Origin: Nocardiopsis sinuspersici
GTDB lineage: Bacteria > Actinomycetota > Actinomycetes > Streptosporangiales > Streptosporangiaceae
Reading direction: 5' to 3'
Assembly: GCA_008638415.1 (NCBI GenBank)
Contig: ML703345.1
Location: 46,221-110,220 of the forward strand
Length of the DNA: 64,000 nucleotides
Made by a program: the position numbers and the translations under genes. The notes below the pieces were generated by a model. That model was not told where the DNA came from and did no database searches. It saw nothing but the letters and a program-made list of their open reading frames with translations. This document shows, one piece after another, positions 17,134 through 26,015 of the stretch. How positions within the stretch are numbered: the first letter of the stretch is position 1; each line of letters begins with the position of its first letter.

Positions 17134-17336
17134 CTTGCGTGGTGGCCGCTTCGGGCGCGGGGCGGGGATTTTTCCGTGTGGTGGGTCAAGTAGCGGGTAT
17201 CGGCTGGTCACAGGCGGGTTCGGGGCTGTTTCGGTTCGCGCGTGGCCGTGCGACGATGAGTCCTGTGGTCCAGAGGCGAGGCGGCGGGTAGGGGGTTCCA
17301 GGAGAACGCCCAACGTGCCAGAAACCGGGGTGTGCC

Positions 17337-18506
17337 ATGCCGGTGCAACACGCGTCCAACGAGTTGATGATCTCCCTGGTGCGAGCCGGTCATCTTGCCA
17401 CCTTCGAGGAGTTGCCCTCGTTGATCGCCAAGAAGGCCGAGGGCGCCGAGTTGTCCCAGGCCCGTGTCTACCTGGCCGATCATCAGCAGCAGGTGCTGCG
17501 TGAGTTCACCGGTGTGGGGCTGGACGCCCATGAGGGCGGTGAGGCCCTGAGCGTGAACGACTCCCTGGCCGGACAGGCCTACGTGACGGGTGTGACCGTG
17601 CGGGTGGAGGGTGAGCACCGGTACTGGGTGCCGGTGTTGGAGGGCGCCCAGCGTCTGGGTGTGATGCACGTGGGGTACGCGGGCGATCCGGACCGCTCGG
17701 CGATGCGGGATCTGGCCTCGATGGTGGCCCTGCTGGTCATCGCCAAGCGCTCCAACAGCGACTCCTACGCCCGTCTGGTGCGCACCAAGCCCATGTCGGT
17801 CTCGGCGGAGATGCAGTGGACGCTCATGCCGCCGGGCACCTTCGCTGATTCGCGGGTGACGATCTCGGCCGCCACGGAGCCGGCCTACGACAACGCCGGG
17901 GACGCCTTCGACTACGCCGTGGCGGGTGAGGTCGCGCACCTGGCGATGTTCGACGCGATGGGGCACGACACCGCCGCGGGGCTGATCGCGAACCTGGCGG
18001 TGGGGGCTTTTCGCAACGAGCGCCGCAAGGGCACCGAACTGGCCCAGATGTGCCGGGGGGTGGAGGAGACCCTGATCCAGGAGTTCGTGCGCACCCGTTT
18101 CGCGACCGCGGTCCTGGCCGAGTTGAACATGACCACCGGTGAGCTGCACTGGGTCAACTGCGGTCACCTGCCGCCGGTGCTCATCCGCAACAACCAGGTG
18201 CGCAGCCTGGAGTGCGAGCCCTCCCACCCGCTGGGGATGGACCTGGGGTTGCCGGTCACGGTGTGCCGTGAGCAGTTGGAGCCCGGCGACCGGCTGCTGC
18301 TCTACACCGACGGCATCATCGAGGCCCGTGACTCCCAGGGGCGCGAGTTCGGTGTGGAGCGGTTCGTGGACTTCGTCATCCGCCACCAGGCCGACAACAT
18401 GCCGGTTCCCGAGACGCTGCGCCGCCTGGTGCACGGGGTTTTGGAGTACCACCACGGCCGGTTCGGCGACGACGCCACCGTGCTCTTCTGCGAGTGGCAC
18501 GGCTGA
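17337..18506 (+). CDS. GAF-type sensor plus PP2C (SpoIIE) serine phosphatase
   Basis: 389 residues from ATG 17337. Residues 1-140 look like a GAF-like sensory domain (ELPSLIAKKAEGAELSQARVYL...YWVPVLEGAQRLGVMHVGY). Residues 160-389 are the SpoIIE/PP2C domain: EMQWTLMPPG, GDAFDYAV with the metal-binding Asp, HLAMFDAMGHDTAAGL, HWVNCGHLPPVLI, LLLYTDGIIEAR and GDDATVLF. All the expected Asp ligands are present. Such proteins dephosphorylate anti-anti-sigma factors in actinomycetes. No sigma or anti-sigma gene is adjacent, so the partner is unknown. The ribosome-binding site is weak. Confidence 0.88.
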   Translation: MPVQHASNELMISLVRAGHLATFEELPSLIAKKAEGAELSQARVYLADHQQQVLREFTGVGLDAHEGGEALSVNDSLAGQAYVTGVTVRVEGEHRYWVPVLEGAQRLGVMHVGYAGDPDRSAMRDLASMVALLVIAKRSNSDSYARLVRTKPMSVSAEMQWTLMPPGTFADSRVTISAATEPAYDNAGDAFDYAVAGEVAHLAMFDAMGHDTAAGLIANLAVGAFRNERRKGTELAQMCRGVEETLIQEFVRTRFATAVLAELNMTTGELHWVNCGHLPPVLIRNNQVRSLECEPSHPLGMDLGLPVTVCREQLEPGDRLLLYTDGIIEARDSQGREFGVERFVDFVIRHQADNMPVPETLRRLVHGVLEYHHGRFGDDATVLFCEWHG

Positions 18507-18619
18507 GACCCGCCGGCGTGGGGCGGGTGGGCGCGGGTTCGAGGGCCGGGGGTGGGTCCGGTCGGTCTGGGCGTAGGATCCGGCCAGGTGTGCGGTTGAG
18601 GACGGACTCGGGGTGGGGC

Positions 18620-19108
18620 GTGGCGGAGATGGTGCACGTGGTGGTTCCGGTGTTCGCCGTGGTGGTGACCGGGCTCTTCGCCGGGTTGTTCTTCGCGTTC
18701 TCGGTCTCGGTGATGCCCGGTCTGGGCAGGTCCGGGGACCGGGTGATGATCGAGGCCATGCAGGGCGTCAACGCGGCCATCCTCAATCCGTACTTCGCCG
18801 TGGTCTTCGTCGGCGCCCCGGTGGCGGTGCTGGCCTGTGTGGTGCTGTACGCCGTCGCGGGGGCCGTGGCCGCGGCCGTGTGGTCGGGTGCGGCGCTGGT
18901 GTGCCTGTGCGCGGCGCTGGTGGTGACCTTCGCCGTCAACGTGCCGCGCAACGACGCCCTGGACCGTGCGGGTCCGGCCGGGCGGATCGCGGACCCCGCC
19001 GCGGTGCGCGGCGCCTTCGAGGCGGTGTGGGTGCGCTGGAACCACCTGCGCACGTTGGTCTCCCTGGCTGCTCTGGTCTGTGCGGTGGTGGCCCTGACGG
19101 TGCGCTGA
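18620..19108 (+). CDS. DUF1772 (anthrone-oxygenase-like) membrane protein
   Basis: 162 residues from GTG 18620; ATG 18629 is an alternative, and the upstream frame is non-coding. Four membrane helices are visible. The family features are GLFAGLFFAFSVSVMPGLGR in the first helix and loop, NPYFAVVFVGAP, VTFAVNVPRNDAL and WVRWNHLRTLVSL. The family includes anthrone oxygenases but most members have no known reaction. It is a single gene converging with the nasC-type gene. Confidence 0.8.
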   Translation: MAEMVHVVVPVFAVVVTGLFAGLFFAFSVSVMPGLGRSGDRVMIEAMQGVNAAILNPYFAVVFVGAPVAVLACVVLYAVAGAVAAAVWSGAALVCLCAALVVTFAVNVPRNDALDRAGPAGRIADPAAVRGAFEAVWVRWNHLRTLVSLAALVCAVVALTVR

Positions 19109-19323
19109 GCGGGGGCGCGTGGGGCCGCCCGGCCGGACTCGCACGGCGGCGGGGTGTTGGACCGGTGTGAGGTGCCGGTGCGCACGGTGCAGGGGCGCGC
19201 CCGCCGCAGCGGGCACGCCGGCCTGTCGCGCGAGCGTGTGGGCCGGTGGCCGCCCAGGCCCCTGGGTCTGTTCGGTGGACTCGGCCTTGTGCCGCTGGGG
19301 GTGGCGGGGGCGCCGACGGGGCT

Positions 19324-19347
19324 GCCGAAGGTTTCCCTGCCTTCGGC
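19324..19347. terminator. hairpin between DUF1772 gene and the nitrate operon
   Basis: GCCGAAGG pairs with CCTTCGGC around an 8-nt loop in the 281-nt convergent gap, 43 nt past the minus-strand stop. The rest of the gap shows no gene. It probably serves the nitrate operon. Confidence 0.5.
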
Positions 19348-19389
19348 GTCTGGGCACCAGGCGAAGCGCAGCCTCAAGGAGACACGGTC

Positions 19390-20844
19390 CTAGCCGACCG
19401 GGGCGTTGGTCTGGTCCTGCATCCCCGAGAGCAGCGCCTGCACGTCGCGTACGCACCCGCCGCAGCCGGTGGTGGCGCGTGTTCGCCGGGCGATGGCCTC
19501 GCGGGTGCGCGCCCCGTCCAGCCAGGCCTGTTCGATGTCGGTGCGCGAGACCGCGTTGCACCGGCACACCAGCGACGTGGGCTCCTCCCGGTCCTGGTCG
19601 GGGGTGGCGGTGGGGAGCCCCTGGAGCAGGGCGAGCCGGTCGGCGGGTACGGGGGCTCCGGTGTCGTAGAGCTGGGCCAGGGTGGCCGCGGCCTCGGGGA
19701 AGCCCAGCAGTACCGCGCCCACGACCTTCTCCTGGCGTACCGAGAGCTTGGCGTAGCGGCCGCCGTAGGGGTCGCTGATGGTCACCGTTTCCAGGCCGTG
19801 GGCGTCCTCCTCCTCGTGGACCTGCCCGAACGCGGTCAGTTCGATGCCCTGGGCCTTGAGGCGGGTCAGCGGCCTGGCTCCGGTGTAAAGCGCCTCGGGT
19901 GCGGTTCCGGTCAGGCGCCGGGCCAGGACCGCGGCCTGTTCCCAGCCGGGTTGGATGAGTCCCGCGCCGCCTCCGGGGTGTTGGGCGCAGTCGCCGATGG
20001 CGTGCACGCGTGCGTTGGAGGTGGACAGGCGGTCGTCCACGACGATGCCGTGCTCGACCTCGATGCCGGCGTCCTTGGCCAGTTCGGTGTTGCCGCGCAC
20101 CCCGGCGGTGACGACCAGGGCGTCGCCGGGCAGTATGCGGCCGTCGTCCAGTTCCAGGCCGGTGCCGGGGATCCAGCGTGCGGCCACCCGCCAGGAGTGC
20201 ACGGCCACGCCCAGGGCGGCGTAGCGCTGGGCGAGGATGCGTGCGGCCGGCTGGTCGATCTGGCGGCGCATGATCCAGGGGGAGGACTCCACCACCGACA
20301 CCCGCATGCCCCGGCCCACCAGGCCGCGTGCGGCTTCCAGGCCCAGGATGCCGCCGCCCAGGACCACCACGGGTGCGCCCGGGGCGGCCAGGGCGAGCAG
20401 GCGCCGGCAGTCGGCCAGGTCGCGTAGGGCGGTCACTCCCTCTCCGGGGGTTCCGTCGGGGTCGGCCACGCCGGTGATGGGGGGGAAGGCGGCGCGTGCG
20501 CCCGTGGCCATGACCAGTTCGTCGTAGGGCAGGTGGGTGCCGTCGTCGAGTGTGAGGGTGCGGTTGTCGGTGTCCAGGGCGGTGGCGGTGGTGCCGGTGC
20601 GCACGGTCACGCCCGGGGTGTGGGGGACGGGCAGGCGGATCTGGTCGGGGGTGTAGTCCCCGGCGACCACGCCCGAGAGCAGGACCCTGTTGTAGGCGTG
20701 GTGTTCTTCGGTGCCGACCACGGTGATGTGGGCCCGCTCCCCCGCCGGGTCCAGGCGGGCCGCCTCCTCGGCGAAGCGGGCGCCGACCATTCCGTTGCCG
20801 ACGACCACGATCTGACGCGGGGACGCGCCCTGCACGGTGCTCAA
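19390..20844 (-). CDS. nitrate reductase electron-transfer subunit (FAD-NAD plus BFD [2Fe-2S])
   Basis: 484 residues from TTG 20844 with AGGAGG 6 nt upstream. A pyridine nucleotide-disulfide oxidoreductase core (VVVGNGMVGARFAEEA, VVVLGGGILGLEAARGL, VHAIGDCAQ) is followed by a C-terminal BFD-type [2Fe-2S] domain with CRCNAV and GCGGC Cys pairs (about 425-470). It closely parallels the N-terminal half of NirB. It probably passes electrons from NAD(P)H to NasA, as NasC/NasB does elsewhere. It lies 87 nt after nasA in the same direction, making the operon narK-nasA-this gene. Confidence 0.88.
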   Translation of the reverse strand: MSTVQGASPRQIVVVGNGMVGARFAEEAARLDPAGERAHITVVGTEEHHAYNRVLLSGVVAGDYTPDQIRLPVPHTPGVTVRTGTTATALDTDNRTLTLDDGTHLPYDELVMATGARAAFPPITGVADPDGTPGEGVTALRDLADCRRLLALAAPGAPVVVLGGGILGLEAARGLVGRGMRVSVVESSPWIMRRQIDQPAARILAQRYAALGVAVHSWRVAARWIPGTGLELDDGRILPGDALVVTAGVRGNTELAKDAGIEVEHGIVVDDRLSTSNARVHAIGDCAQHPGGGAGLIQPGWEQAAVLARRLTGTAPEALYTGARPLTRLKAQGIELTAFGQVHEEEDAHGLETVTISDPYGGRYAKLSVRQEKVVGAVLLGFPEAAATLAQLYDTGAPVPADRLALLQGLPTATPDQDREEPTSLVCRCNAVSRTDIEQAWLDGARTREAIARRTRATTGCGGCVRDVQALLSGMQDQTNAPVG

Positions 20845-20931
20845 CTGCTGCCTCCTGGTGTGGGTGTGTGCGCTCCCGGGCGGCGTCGGCCGGGGGTGTG
20901 GCGGTGTCGGTGTGGTGCGGGAGGGGGTGGG

Positions 20932-23013
20932 TCAGGGTTGGGCGGGTTCGCGTTCCAGGCGTACGGCGCTGACCTTGAACTCGGGCATACGGCTGGTGGG
21001 GTCCAGGGCCGGGTTGGTGAGGTTGTTGGCGGCCTGGTCTCCGGCGAAGTGGAAGGGCAGGAACACCGTGTCCAGGCGTGCGGTGGGGGTCAGGCGTACC
21101 CGGGCGCGGGTGTGGCCGCGCCGTGAGGTGATGCGGGCCCACTGCCCTGTGGCCAGTCCGGCGCGGGCGGCGGTGTCGGGGTGTACCTCCACGTACGCCT
21201 CGGGTTCGGCCCGGTGCAGTTCGGGGACGCGGCGGGTCTGGGCGCCGGTCTGGTAGTGGCCCATGGTCCGTCCGGTGGTGGCGATGAGGGGGTAGTCGGT
21301 GTCGGTGGTCTCGGCGGGGGGCTGGTGTGGGACCGGGGTGAAGCGGGCGCGGCCGTCGGGGTGGGCGAAGGAGTCCAGGAACAGGTGGGGTGTGGGTTCC
21401 TCCTTCTCGCGTACGGGCCAGTGCAGGGCCTCTCCCGAGGCCAGGCGGTGGGGGGTGACGCCGGAGTAGTCCGCGGTGCCCCCGGCTGAGGCGCGGCCCA
21501 GTTCGGCCAGGACGGTGTCGGGGTCGGTGGGGAAGCGTTGTGGGGGTTGTCCCAGGCGCACGGCCAGGGCGGAGAGTACCTCCAGGTCGGTGCGTACCCC
21601 TTGGGGTGGGGCGGTGGCGCGGTTGCGGCGCAGGACGCGTCCCTCCAGGTTGGTCATGGTGCCCCTCTCCTCGGCCCACTGGGCCACGGGGAGGACGACG
21701 TCGGCCATGGCCGCGGTCTCGGAGAGGACGAAGTCGGCGGCCACCAGCAGGTCCAGGGAGGCCAGGCGCTCGCGCACGCGTTCGGTCTGGGGTGCGGAGA
21801 CGAGGGGGTTGGAGCCCAGCAGCAGCATGGCGCGCGGGCCGTCGTCGGTGCCCAGGGCGTCCAGGAGTTCGAAGGCCGAGCGGCCCGGTCCGGGCAGGGT
21901 GTGGGGGTCCACGCCCCACACCCGGGCCACGTGGGCGCGGGCGGCGGGGTCGTCGATCTTGCGGTAGCCGGGGAGCTGGTCGGCTTTTTGGCCGTGTTCG
22001 CGTCCGCCCTGGCCGTTGCCCTGGCCGGTGATGCACCCGTATCCGCAGCCTTGCCGGCCGGGCAGTCCCAGGGCCAGGGCCAGGTTGATCCAGGCCGAGA
22101 CGGTGTCGGTGCCCTTGGTGTGCTGTTCGGTGCCGCGTCCGGTCAGGATGTAGGCCGAGTGGTTGCGGGAGGCCCGTCCCAGCAGGTCGGCGGCGGCGCG
22201 GATGTGGGCGGCGGGGACGCCGGTGACCTGTTCGGTGCGTTCGGGCCACCAGGCGGCGGCGTGTTCCCAGGCGGTTTCGAAGCCGGTGGTGCGGTCTTGG
22301 ACGAAGTCCTCGTCGCACCAGCCCTGGACGCGTACGGCGTGCAGCAGGCCCAGGGCCAGGGCCAGGTCGGTGCCGGGGCGGGGCGCCAGGTGGACGCCGC
22401 CGCCGTTCAGTGCGGCCTGGGCGGTGGCCGAGCGGCGCGGGTCGATGACGATGAGGGTGGGTGCGGACAGGTGGCCCATCATCGGTGGCATGGTCTCGGC
22501 GGGGTTGGCTCCGGCCAGCAGGACCACCTCGGCCCCGCCGACGTCGGTCAGGGGGAAGGGCATGCCCCGGTCCAGGCCGAAGGCGCGTGTGCTCGCGGCG
22601 GCCGCCGAGGACATGCAGAAGCGGCCGTTGTAGTCGATCTGGGAGGTGGCCAGGGCCAGGCGGGCGAACTTGCCCAGGGTGTAGGACTTCTCGTTGGTCA
22701 GGCTGCCGCTGCCGAAGACCGCGACGGTGTCGGGGCCCGATTCGGCGCGCAGGGCCAGCAGGCGTTCGGCGACGTGGTCCAGGGCGGTGTCCCAGTCGGT
22801 CTGTACCAGTTCTGAGTCGCGGTCCTTGCGGATCAGGGGCCGGGTGAGGCGGTCGGGGACGGTCAGGACCTCGGTGGAGGTCCATCCCTTGCGGCACAGT
22901 CCGCCGCGGTTGGTGGGAAAGTCCGCGGGGCGTGCGGCCAGGCGTCCGTCGGGGCCCGGTTCCAGGTGCATGGCGCACTGTAGGGCGCAGTAGGGGCAGT
23001 GGGTGGTGGTCAT
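20932..23013 (-). CDS. nasA: assimilatory nitrate reductase catalytic subunit (molybdopterin)
   Basis: 693 residues; ATG 23013 overlaps the narK stop (ATGA). The N-terminal [4Fe-4S] ligands are C6, C9, C13 and C40 (THCPYCALQC, GGLCRKG). The molybdopterin domains follow: VFGSGSLTNEKSYTLGKFAR, DYNGRFCMSS with the Cys likely ligating Mo, GANPAET, LTGRGTEQHTKGTDTV and the C-terminal LPFHFAGDQAANNLTNPALDP. There is no twin-arginine signal, so it is the cytoplasmic assimilatory type. It reduces nitrate to nitrite. It carries no C-terminal [2Fe-2S] extension; the neighbouring gene supplies that. Confidence 0.94.
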   Translation of the reverse strand: MTTTHCPYCALQCAMHLEPGPDGRLAARPADFPTNRGGLCRKGWTSTEVLTVPDRLTRPLIRKDRDSELVQTDWDTALDHVAERLLALRAESGPDTVAVFGSGSLTNEKSYTLGKFARLALATSQIDYNGRFCMSSAAAASTRAFGLDRGMPFPLTDVGGAEVVLLAGANPAETMPPMMGHLSAPTLIVIDPRRSATAQAALNGGGVHLAPRPGTDLALALGLLHAVRVQGWCDEDFVQDRTTGFETAWEHAAAWWPERTEQVTGVPAAHIRAAADLLGRASRNHSAYILTGRGTEQHTKGTDTVSAWINLALALGLPGRQGCGYGCITGQGNGQGGREHGQKADQLPGYRKIDDPAARAHVARVWGVDPHTLPGPGRSAFELLDALGTDDGPRAMLLLGSNPLVSAPQTERVRERLASLDLLVAADFVLSETAAMADVVLPVAQWAEERGTMTNLEGRVLRRNRATAPPQGVRTDLEVLSALAVRLGQPPQRFPTDPDTVLAELGRASAGGTADYSGVTPHRLASGEALHWPVREKEEPTPHLFLDSFAHPDGRARFTPVPHQPPAETTDTDYPLIATTGRTMGHYQTGAQTRRVPELHRAEPEAYVEVHPDTAARAGLATGQWARITSRRGHTRARVRLTPTARLDTVFLPFHFAGDQAANNLTNPALDPTSRMPEFKVSAVRLEREPAQP

Positions 23014-24398
23014 CGTGTGCTGGTCTCCACGCGGTCGGCGGCGGGTGCGGTGGTGCGGGCGGGGCGGCGCAGGTAGACGGCCCAGGTGAGGGCGGCGCAG
23101 ACCAGGTAGAAGGCACCGAAGGCGAGGAAGCCGGGGGCCGCGGACTCGGTGAGGCGGAAGGACTCGCGAAAGACCAGGTTGATGCCGACGCCGCCCAGGG
23201 CTCCCATGGCGCCGATCAGGCCGAGCATGGAGCTGGCGACGCGCTTGTTGTGGGAGTGGGCTTCCTGGGCCGGGGTGCCCTGGGAGATGGCGTTCTGTGC
23301 CTTGGCGGCGTAGATGGAGGGGATCATCTTGTAGGTGGAGCCGTTGCCGATGCCGGTGAGGACGAACACGAGGCCGAACGCGGTGGTGAACAGTGGTAGG
23401 GAGTCCAGGTTGATGGCCGCCACGACCACGCCGGTGGCGATCACCATGGCCAGGAAGGTGCACAGGGTGACCCGTGCGCCGCCGACGCGGTCGGCGAGTC
23501 TGCCGCCCAGGGGGCGGACGAGGGAGCCGATGGCCGGTCCCAGGAAGGTGAGGGAGGCGGCCTGGAGGGGGTTCAGGCCGAACTGGTTCTGTAGGAGCAG
23601 TCCGAAGGCGAACCCGAAGCCGATGAAGGATCCGAACGTGCCGACGTAGAGGAGGGACATGATCCAGAAGTGGCGGTCCCTGGTGGCGGCGAGTTGGGCG
23701 GAGACGTCGGTGCGGGCGCTGGAGAGGTTGTTCATGTGCCGTGCCGCCACCCAGATGGCCAGGAGCAGCAGGGGTACGTAGATCAGCGGTACGAGGTGTC
23801 CGGCCTGGACGGTGAACAGGGCGATGATGCCCAGGCCCACCAGTTGGGCGGTGGCCACGCCGATGTTGCCGCCGCCGGCGTTCATGCCCAGGGCCCATCC
23901 CTTCTCCTTCTCGGGGAAGTAGGAGTTGATGTTGGCCATGGAGGAGGAGAAGTTGCCGCCGCCGAGTCCGGCGGTGGCGCCCAGGAGGACGAACAGCCAG
24001 TAGGGCGTGTCGGGGTTTTGGATGAGGTGGGCGGCCAGGAGTGTGGGGACGAGCAGCAGGGTGGCGGAGATGATCGTCCAGTTGCGGCCGCCGAAGACTG
24101 GTACGGCCAGGGTGTAGGGGATCCGCAGGACCGCGCCGACCAGGGAGACCACGGAGACCAGGAGGAACTTCTGTTCGGCGGACCAGTCGAAGCCGGCCGC
24201 CGGGGTCATGAACAGCACCAGGACCGACCACAGGCTCCATACCGAGAAGCCGATGTGTTCGGAGAGGATCGAGGCCCACAGGTTGCGGCGGGCGACGGCG
24301 CGTCCTGTGCTGTTCCAGAACGCCTCGTCCTCGGGGTTCCAGTGGGAGATCCAGCTCTTGCCGGTGCGCGGTGCGCGTGGGCCAGCCTCGGAGGTCAC
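23010..24398 (-). CDS. narK: nitrate/nitrite transporter, NNP family of MFS
   Basis: 462 residues from GTG 24398, chosen because GAAGGAAGG lies upstream and because the longer frame to 24593 is Pro/Arg-rich non-coding sequence. It has about 12 membrane helices. Both nitrate signature motifs are present: AGLGGGNFSSSMANIN and ALGMNAGGGNIGVA. The N-terminus SWISHWNPEDEAFWNSTGR is typical of actinobacterial NarK. It imports nitrate or exchanges nitrite. A GlnR-type box lies 76 nt upstream, and the stop is coupled to nasA. Function is well supported. Confidence 0.93.
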   Translation of the reverse strand: MTSEAGPRAPRTGKSWISHWNPEDEAFWNSTGRAVARRNLWASILSEHIGFSVWSLWSVLVLFMTPAAGFDWSAEQKFLLVSVVSLVGAVLRIPYTLAVPVFGGRNWTIISATLLLVPTLLAAHLIQNPDTPYWLFVLLGATAGLGGGNFSSSMANINSYFPEKEKGWALGMNAGGGNIGVATAQLVGLGIIALFTVQAGHLVPLIYVPLLLLAIWVAARHMNNLSSARTDVSAQLAATRDRHFWIMSLLYVGTFGSFIGFGFAFGLLLQNQFGLNPLQAASLTFLGPAIGSLVRPLGGRLADRVGGARVTLCTFLAMVIATGVVVAAINLDSLPLFTTAFGLVFVLTGIGNGSTYKMIPSIYAAKAQNAISQGTPAQEAHSHNKRVASSMLGLIGAMGALGGVGINLVFRESFRLTESAAPGFLAFGAFYLVCAALTWAVYLRRPARTTAPAADRVETSTR

Positions 24399-24473
24399 GA
24401 ACGGGCCTTCCTTCTCGACGGCTGCTGACGAAGCCCAAGGTAGGAAGGCCGCGTTGCCTGGAGGTGTCCGGCC

Positions 24474-24500
24474 GTAACGCACGGGAAACAGTCGGCTCAC
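24474..24500 (-). promoter_or_regulatory. GlnR-type box upstream of narK-nasA
   Basis: Read on the plus strand, GTAAC, GAAAC and CTCAC follow one another with exact 6-nt gaps; the first pair is a perfect GTNAC-N6-GAAAC unit. It lies 76 nt upstream of the narK start. It shares spacing with the box before nirB, so both operons should be switched together. Confidence 0.72.
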
Positions 24501-24589
24501 CCGGGGCGCGTGGTCTTGGTGAGAACGCCTGTCGTGCCTGGTGGAGGGGGTGGGGGCGGGTCGGGGTGTGGTGAGTGCCACCCGGATGG

Positions 24590-24772
24590 TCATTCGCCCT
24601 GGTCGCCGCTCCTCCTACCGTTCCTCTTGCCGGTGGTCATGCCCAGGGCCAGGCCCAGGCTGATGCCCAGGGCGACGCCCACCGCCAGGTTGTCGGTGAG
24701 GGCGCCGAAGGTGGTGCCCAGGCATACTCCCAGAGCCAGGCCGAGCCCGAGGTTGTTGTTGTTCTTACTCAT
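24590..24772 (-). CDS. 60-residue glycine-zipper membrane peptide
   Basis: ATG 24772 has a near-perfect GGAGGTGA site 5 nt upstream. The chain starts SKNNNNLGLGLALG and continues with two hydrophobic spans rich in Gly and Leu (GVCLGTTFGAL and VALGISLGLALGMTTG), ending in a basic tail KRNGRRSGDQ. This is the pattern of glycine-zipper membrane peptides. It sits just upstream of the narK control region on the same strand; a link to nitrate uptake is possible but unproven. Confidence 0.7.
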   Translation of the reverse strand: MSKNNNNLGLGLALGVCLGTTFGALTDNLAVGVALGISLGLALGMTTGKRNGRRSGDQGE

Positions 24773-24842
24773 GTGTCACCTCCGGTGGCTTTTGTCATGG
24801 TGGCATCTCGGACGTGGAGGCGGAACACCTGGTTCCCCCTCC

Positions 24843-25298
24843 TCACTCCAGGGGTGCGGCGACGTTCTTGCGGGCGCTGTCGTAGATGATCTGGCTGCGG
24901 AAGCCGGCCACCTCGCGGCGCTGGGTGAGCCGGTCGATGAGGAAGCTGTGCAGCGCGTCCAGGGAGGGCACGGACACGTGCACCAGGAAGTCCTGCTCCC
25001 CCGCCACGACGTAGACCGCCATCACCTGGGGCAGGGCGAACATCGCAGCCTTGAAGCCCTCGATGACCTGGCGGCTGGGCGGGCGCAGCTGCACGGAGAC
25101 GAACGCCTCCACCCGGCGGTTGAGCGCGGCCGGGTCGATGTCGGCGTGGTAGCCGCGGATGACGCCGCGCCGGTGCAGCAGGCGTACGCGTTCCAGGCAG
25201 GTGGAGGGGGCCACGCCGAGCCTGTGGGCCAGGGCGCGGTTGGTCTGCCGTGCATCTTGTTGGAGTTCGCGCACGATCGCCGAATCAAGTTCGTCCAT
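24843..25298 (-). CDS. Lrp/AsnC-family transcriptional regulator
   Basis: 151 residues. I chose ATG 25298 because MDELDSAIVREL is the normal family start and because a TAGGAT -10 box ends 7 nt before it, suggesting a leaderless message. Residues 1-60 are the AsnC winged helix-turn-helix (DARQTNRALAHRLGVAPSTCLERVRLL). Residues 65-145 form the RAM ligand-binding domain (AFVSVQLRP, VMAVYVVAGEQDFLVHV). It is divergent from the DUF2000 gene, its likely target. The ligand is probably an amino acid. Confidence 0.9.
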   Translation of the reverse strand: MDELDSAIVRELQQDARQTNRALAHRLGVAPSTCLERVRLLHRRGVIRGYHADIDPAALNRRVEAFVSVQLRPPSRQVIEGFKAAMFALPQVMAVYVVAGEQDFLVHVSVPSLDALHSFLIDRLTQRREVAGFRSQIIYDSARKNVAAPLE

Positions 25299-25311
25299 GC
25301 ATCCCATCCTA
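25299..25311 (-). promoter_or_regulatory. leaderless promoter -10 of the Lrp gene
   Basis: TAGGAT on the minus strand (25306-25311) ends exactly 7 nt before the ATG, so transcription should begin at the start codon. No ribosome-binding site competes. Confidence 0.5.
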
Positions 25312-25405
25312 GGACTCGTGCCGAATAGTGTGCGGCTCCGGCGCCGGGAAGCTGTTCGCCTGCCTAGTTTATGGATCGTTAACACGCCATATGAACGGGG
25401 TAGTC

Positions 25406-25816
25406 ATGGGTATGTCCACCAAGATCGTCGTCGTCCTGCGCCAGGACCTGGAGCCCGCGCTGGCCGCCAACGCCGGGGTGGTGCTCGGCCTGGCGCTGGG
25501 AGGGCGGTTGGAGGACTCGCTGGCCGCCGACGGCAAGGACGCGGGCGGCGGGGCGCACGCCGGGCTCAACCCGCATCCGGTGCCGACCCTGGTGGCCTCC
25601 GGTGAGCAGCTGCGCCGGCTCAAGGCCGGAGCCGACGAGCGGGGGCTGACGGTGGTGGGCTTCAACGAGGTGGCGCGCCGCTCGCGTGACTACGCGGAGT
25701 ACCTGGACGCGCTGGCGGCCACCGGGCCGCAGGACGTGGAGTATGTGGGGGTGGCCGTCCTCGGACCGCGCGGGGACGTCAACAGGCTCACCGGGAAGCT
25801 GGCGCTGATGCGTTGA
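25406..25816 (+). CDS. DUF2000-family protein
   Basis: 136 residues from ATG 25406 (alternative ATG 25412). STKIVVVLRQDLEPALAANAGVVLGLALGG is the family's start, and the later motifs HPVPTLVASGEQLRRLK and VGFNEVARRSRDYAEYLDAL also match. The family has a peptidyl-tRNA-hydrolase-like fold but no proven reaction. Divergence from an Lrp regulator is a recurrent arrangement and implies amino-acid-responsive control. The protein is cytoplasmic. Confidence 0.82.
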   Translation: MGMSTKIVVVLRQDLEPALAANAGVVLGLALGGRLEDSLAADGKDAGGGAHAGLNPHPVPTLVASGEQLRRLKAGADERGLTVVGFNEVARRSRDYAEYLDALAATGPQDVEYVGVAVLGPRGDVNRLTGKLALMR

Positions 25817-25887
25817 GCACTCCGGGGCACACCAGGCGGTCCATGGCCCGCGTCCGCCACCGGCCACGGGAACCGCCCGGTGTCGCA

Positions 25888-25921
25888 GGGCACCGGCTCG
25901 GCCAGGGCCGGGCCGGTGCCC
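25888..25921. terminator. bidirectional hairpin between DUF2000 and NUDIX genes
   Basis: GGGCACCGGC pairs perfectly with GCCGGTGCCC across a 14-nt loop in the 199-nt convergent gap. Nothing else is seen in the gap. Confidence 0.5.
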
Positions 25922-26015
25922 GCGGGTGGGTGCCATGGCCCCGCGGGTAGTGCGGTGCGCCGGGGCCGCGCGAGGGGTTTTCCCGGGTGGGCGGGGCCGC
26001 CGGCGGGCGCCGTGC

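Noticed and set aside
18302-23116. Open minus-strand frame of 1604 codons across the DUF1772, nasC-type and nasA region
   Set aside because: It is an Arg/Pro/His-rich GC shadow of real genes in other frames; no domain content and it ignores clear starts and stops of those genes.
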